48,833 nucleotides of DNA from Deltaproteobacteria bacterium (GTDB lineage: Bacteria > Desulfobacterota > Desulfobulbia > Desulfobulbales > SURF-16): positions 1-48,833 of the forward strand of contig JAJRUT010000036.1 of NCBI GenBank assembly GCA_024277655.1, read 5' to 3'. The number at the start of each line of letters is the position of its first letter. The stretch's first letter is position 1. A model generated the notes under the pieces. It worked only from the letters and a program-made list of their open reading frames with translations, had not been told where the DNA came from and did no database searches. A program made the position numbers and the translations under genes. Positions 1-8,296 of this stretch are shown piece by piece.

Positions 1-74
1 AGCCGTGTGATGGGAAACTATCACGCACGGTTCTTAGGGGGGAATGGAGCCGTAAGGCTCCTGACCCACCCGAT
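1..74 (+). mobile_element. 3' end of a group II intron (domains V and VI)
   Basis: Positions 1-34 fold as a domain V hairpin: the AGC catalytic triad opens the strand, AGCCGTG pairs with the CACGGTT side, and the upper stem TGAT/ATCA is capped by a GGAAAC-type loop. Positions 40-70 form domain VI, with GGAGCC-GTAA-GGCTCC as the distal stem, a candidate branch A near 64, and a CCCGAT end giving a 3' splice site near 74. The intron body and any reverse transcriptase ORF lie left of the window. Known: this D5-D6 arrangement is diagnostic for bacterial group II introns. Not seen: whether the intron is complete or active. Confidence 0.8.
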
Positions 75-215
75 ACACCAATTATTACTTCCCCAAATTA
101 TAAAAAAATGGGTTTAAGCATAGCACAACTTCACAGCCAGTAATCCTACAATCATTACATCGCAATCCAATGATAAATGGTTCATGAGCAATAATTATGG
201 ATTTATGTCGTAGCA

Positions 216-248
216 TTGACAACCAGCGAACATTACCTTAAAGTAAGG
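216..248 (+). promoter_or_regulatory. Predicted promoter and operator of the vapBC-like operon
   Basis: A perfect -35 hexamer TTGACA (216-221) is followed after 17 nt by TAAAGT (239-244), a 4/6 match to the -10 consensus. The palindrome CCTTAAAGTAAGG (236-248) covers the -10 element. This is where an AbrB-type antitoxin would be expected to bind for autorepression. A GAGGT ribosome site lies 7 nt before the antitoxin ATG at 280. The operator role is inferred. Confidence 0.5.
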
Positions 249-279
249 AAAGACATTAAATTAAAAAGTGAGGTAAAAT

Positions 280-519
280 ATGCTAAGTTCAACCATAACA
301 ACCAAAGGTCAAATCACTATCCCAAAGGATATCAGAAACATCCTAAATATCGGCAAAGGAGATAGAATTGAATTCTTGGTAGATACAAATGGCTCAGTTA
401 CAATTTTGCCTGTTACAACAGATATCAAGGCATTAAAAGGTTTAGTCCCCAAACCCAAAAAATATGTATCCTTGGCTGATATGAAAAATGCCATTAGAGA
501 CCAAGGTGGCAGATCTTGA
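280..519 (+). CDS. AbrB/MazE-family antitoxin (VapB-like)
   Basis: 79-residue DNA-binding antitoxin. Residues 4-45 form a SpoVT-AbrB swapped-hairpin domain with the usual signature TTKGQITIPKDIRN followed by GKGDRIEF. The basic, less structured C-terminal tail (about 55-79) would be the toxin-neutralising part. The start ATG has a good GAGGT site 7 nt upstream. The gene overlaps the downstream PIN toxin by 4 nt, so the two are translationally coupled as one toxin-antitoxin operon. It would repress its own promoter, whose -10 box sits in a palindrome. Family assignment is firm; the toxin partner is inferred from position. Confidence 0.85.
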   Translation: MLSSTITTKGQITIPKDIRNILNIGKGDRIEFLVDTNGSVTILPVTTDIKALKGLVPKPKKYVSLADMKNAIRDQGGRS

Positions 520-926
520 TTGGAATTGACACAAATATACTCGTTCGCTACATCACGCAAGATGATGAATTACAATCTGGGGTTGCCACAGAATTTATTG
601 AAAACTATTGTTCAAATGGCAATAAAATATTCGTTAACCACTTAGTCATCTGTGAACTGGTGTGGGTATTAAAAAAATGCTACAAATTATCCAAACCAAA
701 AACAATCAATGTCATTGAACATATCCTCCAAATTTCACAATTCAGCATTGAGAATGCCCAAGTAATATGGCAAGCCTTAACAGATTACAAAAGAGGGTCA
801 GCAGATTTTGCAGACTATGTAGTTGGACGAACTAATATCTTTAACAATTGCGATGAAACAATAACCTTTGACAAAAAAGTTAGTAAATCAAATGGGTTCT
901 CGCTATTATCCACGAATACAAACTAA
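516..926 (+). CDS. PIN-domain ribonuclease toxin (VapC-like)
   Basis: 136-residue PIN-domain protein, predicted Mg-dependent endoribonuclease and toxin partner of the AbrB-type antitoxin just upstream. The acidic site is visible: D5 in IDTNILVRY, E47 in CELVW, D97/D100 in ADFADY and D119 in TFDKK. Length is typical for VapC. The only start that preserves the N-terminal strand is TTG at 516, which overlaps the antitoxin stop in a TTGA arrangement. A weak start coupled to the upstream gene fits the need to make less toxin than antitoxin. The RNA target cannot be read from sequence. Confidence 0.85.
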   Translation: MIGIDTNILVRYITQDDELQSGVATEFIENYCSNGNKIFVNHLVICELVWVLKKCYKLSKPKTINVIEHILQISQFSIENAQVIWQALTDYKRGSADFADYVVGRTNIFNNCDETITFDKKVSKSNGFSLLSTNTN

Positions 927-1337
927 AAAAACAATACCAAAACATCTTACTCCCAAGAAAAATTGTACATGAAATTTGTACAATCGGGTAGCCGGGGGAT
1001 TTTCTCCCCCAGCCCCCACACCACCTAGCATGCGGATCCACACGGGGCGTTTCATTTAGGGTGTCGGGCCGTAACCGGACGTAAAAATTTGAGCTGGTTC
1101 TGTTGATTAACGCCTGAAAATGCTCATCCGGTCGGACTCAACGCATTGCCAGAGTTGTCAACTACCTTTACTCCCCTTAATGTTCAGCCCTATTTTTTGG
1201 TTGTGCAAATGTGCGGGTCTTGTGGGTAATTTATTCTCTTGACGAGGGCCTTTTAATGGGTGGCCCCATTTGACCCCATAGCCTTGCCAGGTGCGAGATG
1301 GCTTATTCAGGCAAACAGACCATCTCGCATAGTGCAA
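927..1337. other. Non-coding stretch with several hairpins, possible mobile-element remnant
   Basis: No convincing gene in 411 bases. An 8-bp inverted repeat ATTGTACA/TGTACAAT lies at 962-984. A G5A/TC5 hairpin (994-1010) follows, in a setting that could end vapBC transcription. From 1011 to about 1180 the sequence is GC-rich with short imperfect palindromes and looks unlike its flanks. A 10-bp perfect inverted repeat TGCGAGATGG/CCATCTCGCA (1292-1301 and 1320-1329) sits just past the ppnP stop and may be its terminator, although no T-tract follows. The GC-rich block could be a decayed element end, but I could not identify one. Confidence 0.4.
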
Positions 1338-1652
1338 CTAATCAAGAAATGAACAACAATAATCAGTAACGGTGCCAATCTTTAATTGAAAAGATGAATT
1401 TGCCGGAACCTCAAAAGACTGTCCCCCGCATATTGTCTGCCATTTTTCATCGCCCTTGATCAGAATATCCAGATCGCCAGCCAAAATCTCCATGAGTTCT
1501 CTGGCATCGGTGTTAAATTCATACTCACCGGGCAGCATTACCCCCAAAGTCTTGATAGAGCCATCGGCAAACTTGATGGTGCGGCTCGTCACCTTGCCAT
1601 CGAAATAGACATTGGCCTTTTTAACCACGGTTACATCGGTAAATTCAGACAT
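1338..1652 (-). CDS. ppnP: Pyrimidine/purine nucleoside phosphorylase (PpnP, DUF1255)
   Basis: 104-residue cupin-fold protein of the PpnP (YaiE/DUF1255) family, which cleaves nucleosides with phosphate to free bases and ribose-1-phosphate in salvage. Recognisable features are the N-terminal [12 protein letters not shown] strand, the [12 protein letters not shown] segment, [15 protein letters not shown], and the end [26 protein letters not shown], all in family order. I chose ATG at 1652 because it gives the normal family length (about 94-104 aa) and has GGAG upstream. The reading frame also allows a start at 1688, which would add 12 unconserved residues. It stands alone and is divergent from the DUF2058 gene. 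Confidence 0.88.
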   Translation of the reverse strand: MSEFTDVTVVKKANVYFDGKVTSRTIKFADGSIKTLGVMLPGEYEFNTDARELMEILAGDLDILIKGDEKWQTICGGQSFEVPANSSFQLKIGTVTDYCCSFLD

Positions 1653-1916
1653 TCTCCACTCCACTATTTTTTTTAAATTGCTTGTCACAGGCCGTTTATA
1701 TCATTGCATAATCAAGGCCCAGATTGTAAAAGCAAACTTAAATGATATAACCAGACAAGACAAGGGTTGCGTGGTCTTTTGCGATTGAGTCGTATTCAAA
1801 GATGGCCCAAAGATAAGATGCAAGATTGGTCATGTTATTTTTTCACAGACCCTAAACAAAGCATGAGCCAGCAACTGTTTCGCAACTCTTCACCATAAAA
1901 AGGCACAGAATACACC

Positions 1917-2399
1917 ATGGGCAATCCATTTCAGGATCAACTCCTCAAGGCAGGAGTGGTCAACAAAAAACAGGTAAAAAAAGCCAAACACGACCACCGG
2001 GTCACCAAAAAGAAGAATAAAAACAAACCAGCCAAGGAAGGCCCGACCAAGCTACAGCTGGAGCAGGCCGCTGAAAAAGAGCGGGTCAAAGTATTAAACC
2101 AAAAACGCCGAGCCGAGCAGCAACAACAAGAAAACCAGGCACAAATCAAACAGCTCATCGACCAAAACCGGCTTAAACAGAATTCGCGGGGCGAGCCGTA
2201 CAACTTTGTTGACGGCACAAAAATCAAGAGAATATTCGTAGCAGGCGACATTGCCGAGCAAATCAGTTGTGGCAAGGCCGGCATTGTCAGGTCAGCCGCA
2301 GGCTACGCCGTTGTGCCACGCAAAATCGCGGAGCAGATTGCCAGTCGGGGTAATGACGTGGTGCTTGTCCTCCACGACGGCAAGCCTGAAGACTATTGA
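1917..2399 (+). CDS. DUF2058 family protein (YaiL-like)
   Basis: 160-residue soluble, highly charged protein of the DUF2058/YaiL family. Residues 1-90 are Lys-, Gln- and Arg-rich and predicted helical or coiled (MGNPFQDQLLKAGVVNKKQ, then long KKK and QQQQ stretches). Residues 95-160 form the conserved small domain YNFVDGTKIKRIFV ... GYAVVPRKIAEQI. Family members have been called nucleoprotein- or polysaccharide-associated, but no activity is established. The ribosome site is weak. The gene is divergent from ppnP and converges with the DUF1353 gene, leaving about 10 bases between the stops. Confidence 0.8.
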   Translation: MGNPFQDQLLKAGVVNKKQVKKAKHDHRVTKKKNKNKPAKEGPTKLQLEQAAEKERVKVLNQKRRAEQQQQENQAQIKQLIDQNRLKQNSRGEPYNFVDGTKIKRIFVAGDIAEQISCGKAGIVRSAAGYAVVPRKIAEQIASRGNDVVLVLHDGKPEDY

Positions 2400-2409
2400 A
2401 ACAGTAATT

Positions 2410-3039
2410 TCACAGACGTGGTCGGGCTGGAATCTTATTTCTTGCCCGATGTTTTTTCCAACTACATTGGCCACCTAAAAAAAGGGCCGTGGTTGCCAAA
2501 ATATTCACCATTAGAACATTATTGACCCGATCACCAACTTCTTTAAAAAGAAGGTCCCAATACTTTTTCCCTGCTCCCCGCTGATATTCAACCAGACAAC
2601 CATCATCATCAAGGCGCCACAAAAGACCATACCTGTAACCATAATCATGGATCAGACCAGGGATAAGGAGCAGACCAACCGGGCTCAGTATCATCCAGAA
2701 TAGCCGTGGGATCGAAGCACCATCGAATCTGAACCCCTTGGGAATTATAATGGTTACCCCGTTATCCAGGGTATAATGCCAATTTTCAGCCAAACGCCAA
2801 TGTCTGGTAGACGTGACAAAGGCAACAAGTTTATGCAAAGGTGAAGGCTGAGACCTGGTGGGGATTGCCAGCGGAACCAACACAGGCATTGTTATCCTTG
2901 GTACAGAACTGCGCCGTCTTATCTTCAAAACAAAACCGATAATAAGAAGAAGACCATACAGAGCACAAACACCAAGGGTCAAATACCCCAAAACGTCAAT
3001 AAGCCCAGCCCATGATATTTCTAATTGTAAAAAATCCAT
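2410..3039 (-). CDS. Membrane-anchored DUF1353 protein
   Basis: 209 residues. One predicted membrane segment lies at about 13-38 (LIDVLGYLTLGVCALYGLLL), followed by a basic cluster RRRS. A DUF1353 domain spans roughly 80-180, with its hallmark FRFDGASIPRLFWMI and IPGLIHDYGYRYG. A second hydrophobic stretch near 178-192 precedes a basic tail. DUF1353 is common in phage and accessory regions; its biochemical role is unknown, and the conserved D, H and D/Y residues have suggested an enzyme-like site. It converges with the DUF2058 gene and lies 51 nt past the recD start side of the recCBD operon, on the opposite side from recC. Confidence 0.78.
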   Translation of the reverse strand: MDFLQLEISWAGLIDVLGYLTLGVCALYGLLLIIGFVLKIRRRSSVPRITMPVLVPLAIPTRSQPSPLHKLVAFVTSTRHWRLAENWHYTLDNGVTIIIPKGFRFDGASIPRLFWMILSPVGLLLIPGLIHDYGYRYGLLWRLDDDGCLVEYQRGAGKKYWDLLFKEVGDRVNNVLMVNILATTALFLGGQCSWKKHRARNKIPARPRL

Positions 3040-3090
3040 AATCCCTCATCAGCATCGTTTCATATTTAACAAGACCTAACACCTGCCCCC

Positions 3091-4695
3091 CTACCCCTTA
3101 AGCCTCCGTGCAAGCCCCGACACCCGAACCACCTTGCGGGCTACGGCATCGACAAGTTGGCCCGGCTCGCCATAGATGGTGACCTTTTTGCGCGCCCTGG
3201 TGACGGCGGTGTAGACCAGCTCCCGACCGAGTACCCTGGAGACACCTGGGGGCAACAGAAACGCCACATCGTCATACTCCGAGCCCTGACTTTTATGTAC
3301 TGTTATGCCGTAGGCCGGTCCATGGAGGGGGAGTTTTCGCACCAAAATCAGGCGCAACCCCGTGACGGTTTGCAAACACGCATAAAACCGGCCGTTCTCC
3401 TCCACCACCACGCAGGTATCGCCATTATAGACCCCGAGATTATGGTCATTGGCAAGAATCATCAGGGGTAGACCGTGGTAATACCTATGGGGCTGGTAGC
3501 CGAGAAGGGCCATCGCCTTAGCATTGACATCCTCCACCCCGTAGTCACCGCTGCGGTGACAGCAGAGCACACCAACTTTAGCAAAGCCAGCCAGCATCTC
3601 CTCGGGGGTTGGGCCAGAATATCCTTGGCATACCTCCGGAACCAGAGCCGACAGATCCTGCGGGACAAGGCGCACATCCCCGTACCGTTCATCCTGCAAA
3701 ATAGCCAGAGCCGCCCTGCCGTCGCCCTGTTTGACAGCATCAGCCAGCAGACGAATGCCACTCTCCTCCTGAAAGCGAAAACTCTTACCCAGGGTGACAA
3801 TGACCGGCGGCTCATTATCGACTTTGCCTCCAGCGCAAATTTCGGCAAGTACCGCGCCGGGCTGAACAGAGGAGAGCTGGTACGCATCACCGAGAAGAAT
3901 CAACCGGCAATCAGGGGGTAGTGCCGCCATGAGACTTGCCATCAGGGGCAGATCCACCATGGAGGCCTCATCCACCAGAACCAGATCAGCAGGCAGGAGA
4001 TTATCGACCGTGTACCTGAACCCTGCCCGACCAAAGCCCAAGAGTCGGTGGATGGTCTTAACCGGTTGGACGATTTTTTCCCGGACATCCTGTGGCACAG
4101 CAAGCCCAGCGCACACCCAGCGCAACGACTCTTCAAGACGGGTGGCCGCCTTGCCAGTGGGGGCGCAGAGCATGACTCTAAGCTCCGGATTACGCGTCAG
4201 ATGCAGGGCCAGAACCTTGGCAACCGTGGTGGTCTTGCCAGTGCCGGGGCCGCCACTGATCACCGAGAAGGGATGACAGAGGGAGGATTCCGCAGCTCGT
4301 CTCTGATCATCAACCTCATCCAGTCTGCGGGGGAATAACGTATCTAAAAGCGCAAACGCCTCCAGAGGAGAACGCGTTGCCATCGCCCTGTTAATATAAT
4401 CTGCCACCACGGTTTCATACTTGAAATAGCGCTGCAGGTAGAGCAAGTCATGCTGGATAATAAGTGGGCAATACTCTCCCGCGCCCCCGACAAGGGGTGT
4501 TGCCAGCAACATTTCTTTAAGACCTGCAACATCCATAGATGGCTCAACCTCATGCAACGGAACACATATATGCCCCCCGCGCCTGGCCTGACTGACGGTG
4601 CATCCGGCCTTAAACAGAAGATCACCACTCGCATCCGAGTGGGCCGCCAGAAAACGACCAAAGGAACGATCCAGTTGATTCGGTTCAGCAATCAT
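3091..4695 (-). CDS. recD: Exodeoxyribonuclease V alpha subunit (RecD helicase)
   Basis: 534-residue SF1B 5'-3' helicase subunit of RecBCD, which unwinds and degrades double-strand ends before recombination. Visible features are Walker A SGGPGTGKTTT at about 147-157, Walker B LVLVDEASMVD near 240, and the C-terminal UvrD-like motif YGITVHKSQGSEYDDV followed by ELVYTAVTRARKKV. It is somewhat shorter than the 608-residue E. coli protein. The start overlaps the recB stop as ATGA (4692-4695), so it is translationally coupled and last in the recC-recB-recD operon. The minus-strand stop is followed by a 51-nt gap and then the co-oriented DUF1353 gene. Confidence 0.96.
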   Translation of the reverse strand: MIAEPNQLDRSFGRFLAAHSDASGDLLFKAGCTVSQARRGGHICVPLHEVEPSMDVAGLKEMLLATPLVGGAGEYCPLIIQHDLLYLQRYFKYETVVADYINRAMATRSPLEAFALLDTLFPRRLDEVDDQRRAAESSLCHPFSVISGGPGTGKTTTVAKVLALHLTRNPELRVMLCAPTGKAATRLEESLRWVCAGLAVPQDVREKIVQPVKTIHRLLGFGRAGFRYTVDNLLPADLVLVDEASMVDLPLMASLMAALPPDCRLILLGDAYQLSSVQPGAVLAEICAGGKVDNEPPVIVTLGKSFRFQEESGIRLLADAVKQGDGRAALAILQDERYGDVRLVPQDLSALVPEVCQGYSGPTPEEMLAGFAKVGVLCCHRSGDYGVEDVNAKAMALLGYQPHRYYHGLPLMILANDHNLGVYNGDTCVVVEENGRFYACLQTVTGLRLILVRKLPLHGPAYGITVHKSQGSEYDDVAFLLPPGVSRVLGRELVYTAVTRARKKVTIYGEPGQLVDAVARKVVRVSGLARRLKG

Positions 4696-7600
4696 GGGCG
4701 CTCCTCCCCTGTGGCTGAGAACAATCGGTCAAAATCAGCCATAAATTCCACCGATGGTCGATCCCAGAACAGGCCGGTTTCATTACTTACTTGCTGAACC
4801 CCGCGCAGATAGACGTAGATCACCCCGCCGAAATGGCGGTCATAATCGTAATCGTCAAGCCGCGTACCAAGATAGCGATGCAGGGCCAGGGTATAGAGAT
4901 GATACTGGAGGATATAACCGGAGTTAAGCATGGAACTAGTCATGGCATCACGCCCATAGGCATCATGATGATTACCCAGATAGTTAGACTTCCAATCGAT
5001 AATAAAATACCGATCATCATGCATAAAAACCAGATCAATAAACCCCTTTAAAAACCCCTTTAATAATTTAAAATCGTAGGATTCAAGCATTTGATACCAC
5101 GGCCCCCCTCCTACACTCTGATGCTTACTAAAGAGGCTTGCGCAAGCCTTACTTGTCACCCGCGCCAAGGGAAAATAAAACTCAAGTTCATTAAGACGCC
5201 GCGCCGGGACAATATCGGCGAGGCAAAAGTTCTGATGGGGTAACTGCACATTACAGACCTCGTCAAGCATGGTCTCCATCACCGGTTGCCATTTCTTTTC
5301 ATAGCCAAAATGAACCAAGGCCTCTGTGATAAATTGCCGCGACTCTCCAGATTGCAAATCAGTGAAATCCAGATGCTCAAACAGATAATGCAGAAATGTT
5401 CCAGGATTTGCGCCCCGCTGAAAATCAAAGAGATTGAGACTAGGCGACACAACAAAACCAGACGTTTCATCCCCCTGATCCCGATCCATCACCAGCGATT
5501 CGTGGTGGTGACCTGAGGTGAGTTTGGAAAAGCTTGCTACCTGAAAATCACGCACCATATCCCGATTGAAACGGGCCGGAGCAAGCTCTGGCATATCCCC
5601 TGTCTCTTCTGGGGCAAGGGACGAGAGCGAAGCTGGGTTGTCACGCACCACAATGGTTCCCCCCGATGTTGCTGCCACATCCTGCACCGTAGCCAATAAC
5701 TCATCGTCCTGCATTTTGGGCTGAAGGCCACCATCAGGGCCATGGAACAAATACCCCAGGGGCGAGGTGGCAAAACCGTGATAAGCACCCCAGTTCACAA
5801 CACAGCGATTGGTGGCACGGGTCATAGCGACATAGACCAGACGCAGGTTCTCAGCCATTTCCTCAAGCTTTGCCAAACCTTTATGCTCTTTGATATCGTC
5901 TGAGCCAAGATCAAGGGTTAAGCGTTTTTCAGCCCCTCCATGAAACATGATGTCCCCCTTTTGAACCTTGTCTCCCTGCCATAAAAACGGACAGAAAACA
6001 ATGGGAAACTCCAGCCCCTTGGCCTTATGGATGGTGAGAATTTGCAACCGTTCACTATCACTTTCAAGGCGTTGTTCAAACTCATCGCCTTTGATCTCCC
6101 CTTGCATATGACTGGCAAAAAAGACGAGAAGTGAACTGATCGCAGGATCTTTCACCGCCTGCTTGTGGAGCAGTTCTCCCAAATGCAGGACATTGGTCAG
6201 ATCCCGCTCGCCACCCTGCCGGGACAGAAGCCTGGTGCGAACCTTCTCACCCCGGAGCAAGGCCCGGAACATCACCATAAACCCACGTTCCTGCCACAAA
6301 TCATGGTAGGACTGAAAGCGGCTGATAATCTCATCTAAGGCCGCATCATTATCCTGCAGATTGTACAATTCCTGGGCCGAGCCAGCCAAACAGTCAGTAG
6401 CAATCGCCGTGGTGAGGGCGCGCTGATCCCGGAAGTAGGCGACACCGCTCAGAATATAAAACAACTCCTCTGCCTGACTTGTGGCAAAGACATTACCACC
6501 ATCCTTAATCACCGAAGCCACCCCATGCTCAAGCAGCAAACGCTGCATCTGGCGGGATTCCTTGTTTGTCCGAACCAGAACGGCGATATCCCTTGCTTGC
6601 ACAGGCTTATCACCGATGGTGGCCTTACCCCGCCTGCCAAGTTCGAGAAGGCGAATTATTTCCGCACAACATCCTGTGGAAACCTCAGACCTTGCCTCAG
6701 GCATGTTGACTTTCGTCTGTTCTTTGTCTTCAGGAGCAGGAGCGCGACCGCCAAAGAGGATATGGATATGGGCCGAATTATCCCCATCAACCTTTAGCTT
6801 ATCATGGTCAAGACCGGGGAAAAGGGCCGGGGCAAAGTCAATCCCCTCAATAATAAAGGGATCAGTGCCACTAAAAAGATGATTTACCCCACCAATAAGC
6901 CCCTCTTCAGAGCGGTAATTATAGGCCAGGGACTCCCTGTTTTTAACAATACTGGCAGCCTTAAGGTAAGCAAAAATATCAGCTCCCCGGAAATTATAGA
7001 TGGCTTGCTTAGGATCACCGATAAGATAGAGCAAGTGGTTTTCATCATCCCCATGAATCGCAGTAAAGATCTTAAACTGCACCGGATCGGTGTCCTGAAA
7101 CTCATCAATCAGAATAGCCGGGTATTGGCGGCGAAGCCTCTTGGCCAGACCCCGTCTCCCCGCGCCACTTAATCCCTGATATAAACAGTTAAGCAGGTCA
7201 TCGAAGGCCAAAATCCCCTCGTCCTCCTTCACCCGCTGCAACTCCTCCTCGGCAAACACATAAAACCCGCGCCTGAGAGCCATTAGGTGCTGCCGAAAAC
7301 TATCCTGCATTGACTGCCAGTCATCCCAGACCATTTGGGCAAAACCAAAAAAATCATGCTCCACCGGCAGACAGTTTTTTTTCACCATCCTGTCGATCTT
7401 CTCTTTCGTAAAGTTCTCAAAACATTTAGGCGGTTCTCCCCCCTGAGCAACAAAAAAAACATCAAGTTCAGCAAACCAGGTAGAGAATTTTTTAGGGTCA
7501 TAGGTTCTGCGATTTAGACTATTCTGACTCTCAAGAAGAGACAACAACTCATCCATGCACCCCTGCCAAAGCAGAAAAAGCCGAGCCAATCCTGCCTGGT

Positions 7601-8225
7601 AACGACCGACAACCCCCTGAAGATCAGAAGACGCACCCACATCGGGGATAATCTCAAGCTCCGGACGGAGGTTGTTAAAACCACGCAGCAGCTCATCGGG
7701 GTATAGTTTTTTCCCGCAATATTGCAAGAACTCACGGGGCAGATCAGCAGAAACCTTGCGCCAATAGTCACAGGCAACCTGATAGCGATACGGCTCCATC
7801 TCCTTTTCAAGCTCAAGATCAAAGCGCATACCACTCTCAAGGCTATTCTCCTGCAAAGCGCGCTGACAGAAACCGTGGATGGTGAAGATCGCCGCTTCAT
7901 CAAACTCATTTAAGGCAAGGTGCAATCGTTTCCGGCACTGATCGGGATCAAGATCAGCACGACCCAACATCTCCGCAATAAATTTATCATCTGCCCGCCC
8001 CTCCTCATAGCCCTGCCGCATCTTTGTCAAAACGTCACGCACCCGTTTACGCAGATCGGAGGCTGCAGCCTCGGTATAGGTGACAACGAGAATCTCGGCC
8101 AGGGAAAAACCCTCTTCAAGGAGCAGACGCAAGACAAGGGCCGTAATGGTGTAGGTCTTGCCCGTCCCGGCACTGGCATCAATGAGATGGAAGCCAGTTA
8201 ATTTTTTTTTGAGTAAATCAGACAT
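4692..8225 (-). CDS. recB: Exodeoxyribonuclease V beta subunit (RecB helicase-nuclease)
   Basis: 1177-residue helicase-nuclease of RecBCD. Residues 14-26 carry Walker A (DASAGTGKTYT); TYTEAAASDLRKRV and ILIDEFQDTDPVQF are motifs Ia and II; LRLVYVAMTRA is motif VI. The C-terminal nuclease domain shows GFIDLVF followed by RYFIIDWKSNYLG, giving the metal-binding Asp pair and Lys of the RecB-family nuclease. All catalytic motifs needed for both 3'-5' translocation and end processing appear intact. It lies 71 nt after recC and overlaps recD by 4 nt. The ribosome site is weak, so coupling to upstream translation is plausible. Confidence 0.97.
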   Translation of the reverse strand: MSDLLKKKLTGFHLIDASAGTGKTYTITALVLRLLLEEGFSLAEILVVTYTEAAASDLRKRVRDVLTKMRQGYEEGRADDKFIAEMLGRADLDPDQCRKRLHLALNEFDEAAIFTIHGFCQRALQENSLESGMRFDLELEKEMEPYRYQVACDYWRKVSADLPREFLQYCGKKLYPDELLRGFNNLRPELEIIPDVGASSDLQGVVGRYQAGLARLFLLWQGCMDELLSLLESQNSLNRRTYDPKKFSTWFAELDVFFVAQGGEPPKCFENFTKEKIDRMVKKNCLPVEHDFFGFAQMVWDDWQSMQDSFRQHLMALRRGFYVFAEEELQRVKEDEGILAFDDLLNCLYQGLSGAGRRGLAKRLRRQYPAILIDEFQDTDPVQFKIFTAIHGDDENHLLYLIGDPKQAIYNFRGADIFAYLKAASIVKNRESLAYNYRSEEGLIGGVNHLFSGTDPFIIEGIDFAPALFPGLDHDKLKVDGDNSAHIHILFGGRAPAPEDKEQTKVNMPEARSEVSTGCCAEIIRLLELGRRGKATIGDKPVQARDIAVLVRTNKESRQMQRLLLEHGVASVIKDGGNVFATSQAEELFYILSGVAYFRDQRALTTAIATDCLAGSAQELYNLQDNDAALDEIISRFQSYHDLWQERGFMVMFRALLRGEKVRTRLLSRQGGERDLTNVLHLGELLHKQAVKDPAISSLLVFFASHMQGEIKGDEFEQRLESDSERLQILTIHKAKGLEFPIVFCPFLWQGDKVQKGDIMFHGGAEKRLTLDLGSDDIKEHKGLAKLEEMAENLRLVYVAMTRATNRCVVNWGAYHGFATSPLGYLFHGPDGGLQPKMQDDELLATVQDVAATSGGTIVVRDNPASLSSLAPEETGDMPELAPARFNRDMVRDFQVASFSKLTSGHHHESLVMDRDQGDETSGFVVSPSLNLFDFQRGANPGTFLHYLFEHLDFTDLQSGESRQFITEALVHFGYEKKWQPVMETMLDEVCNVQLPHQNFCLADIVPARRLNELEFYFPLARVTSKACASLFSKHQSVGGGPWYQMLESYDFKLLKGFLKGFIDLVFMHDDRYFIIDWKSNYLGNHHDAYGRDAMTSSMLNSGYILQYHLYTLALHRYLGTRLDDYDYDRHFGGVIYVYLRGVQQVSNETGLFWDRPSVEFMADFDRLFSATGEERP

Positions 8226-8296
8226 AGTCTCGGTTTATCACTTCGTTTTACCGACCGGAGGGTCAGTGGTAGTCACCATTTTTTTCACGGGACACA

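Noticed and set aside
3475..3921. Long plus-strand frames opposite recD, recB and recC (also 6481-6882, 8693-9097, 10457-10873)
   Set aside because: They lie wholly inside genes with strong motifs on the minus strand and have no recognisable domain or ribosome site.
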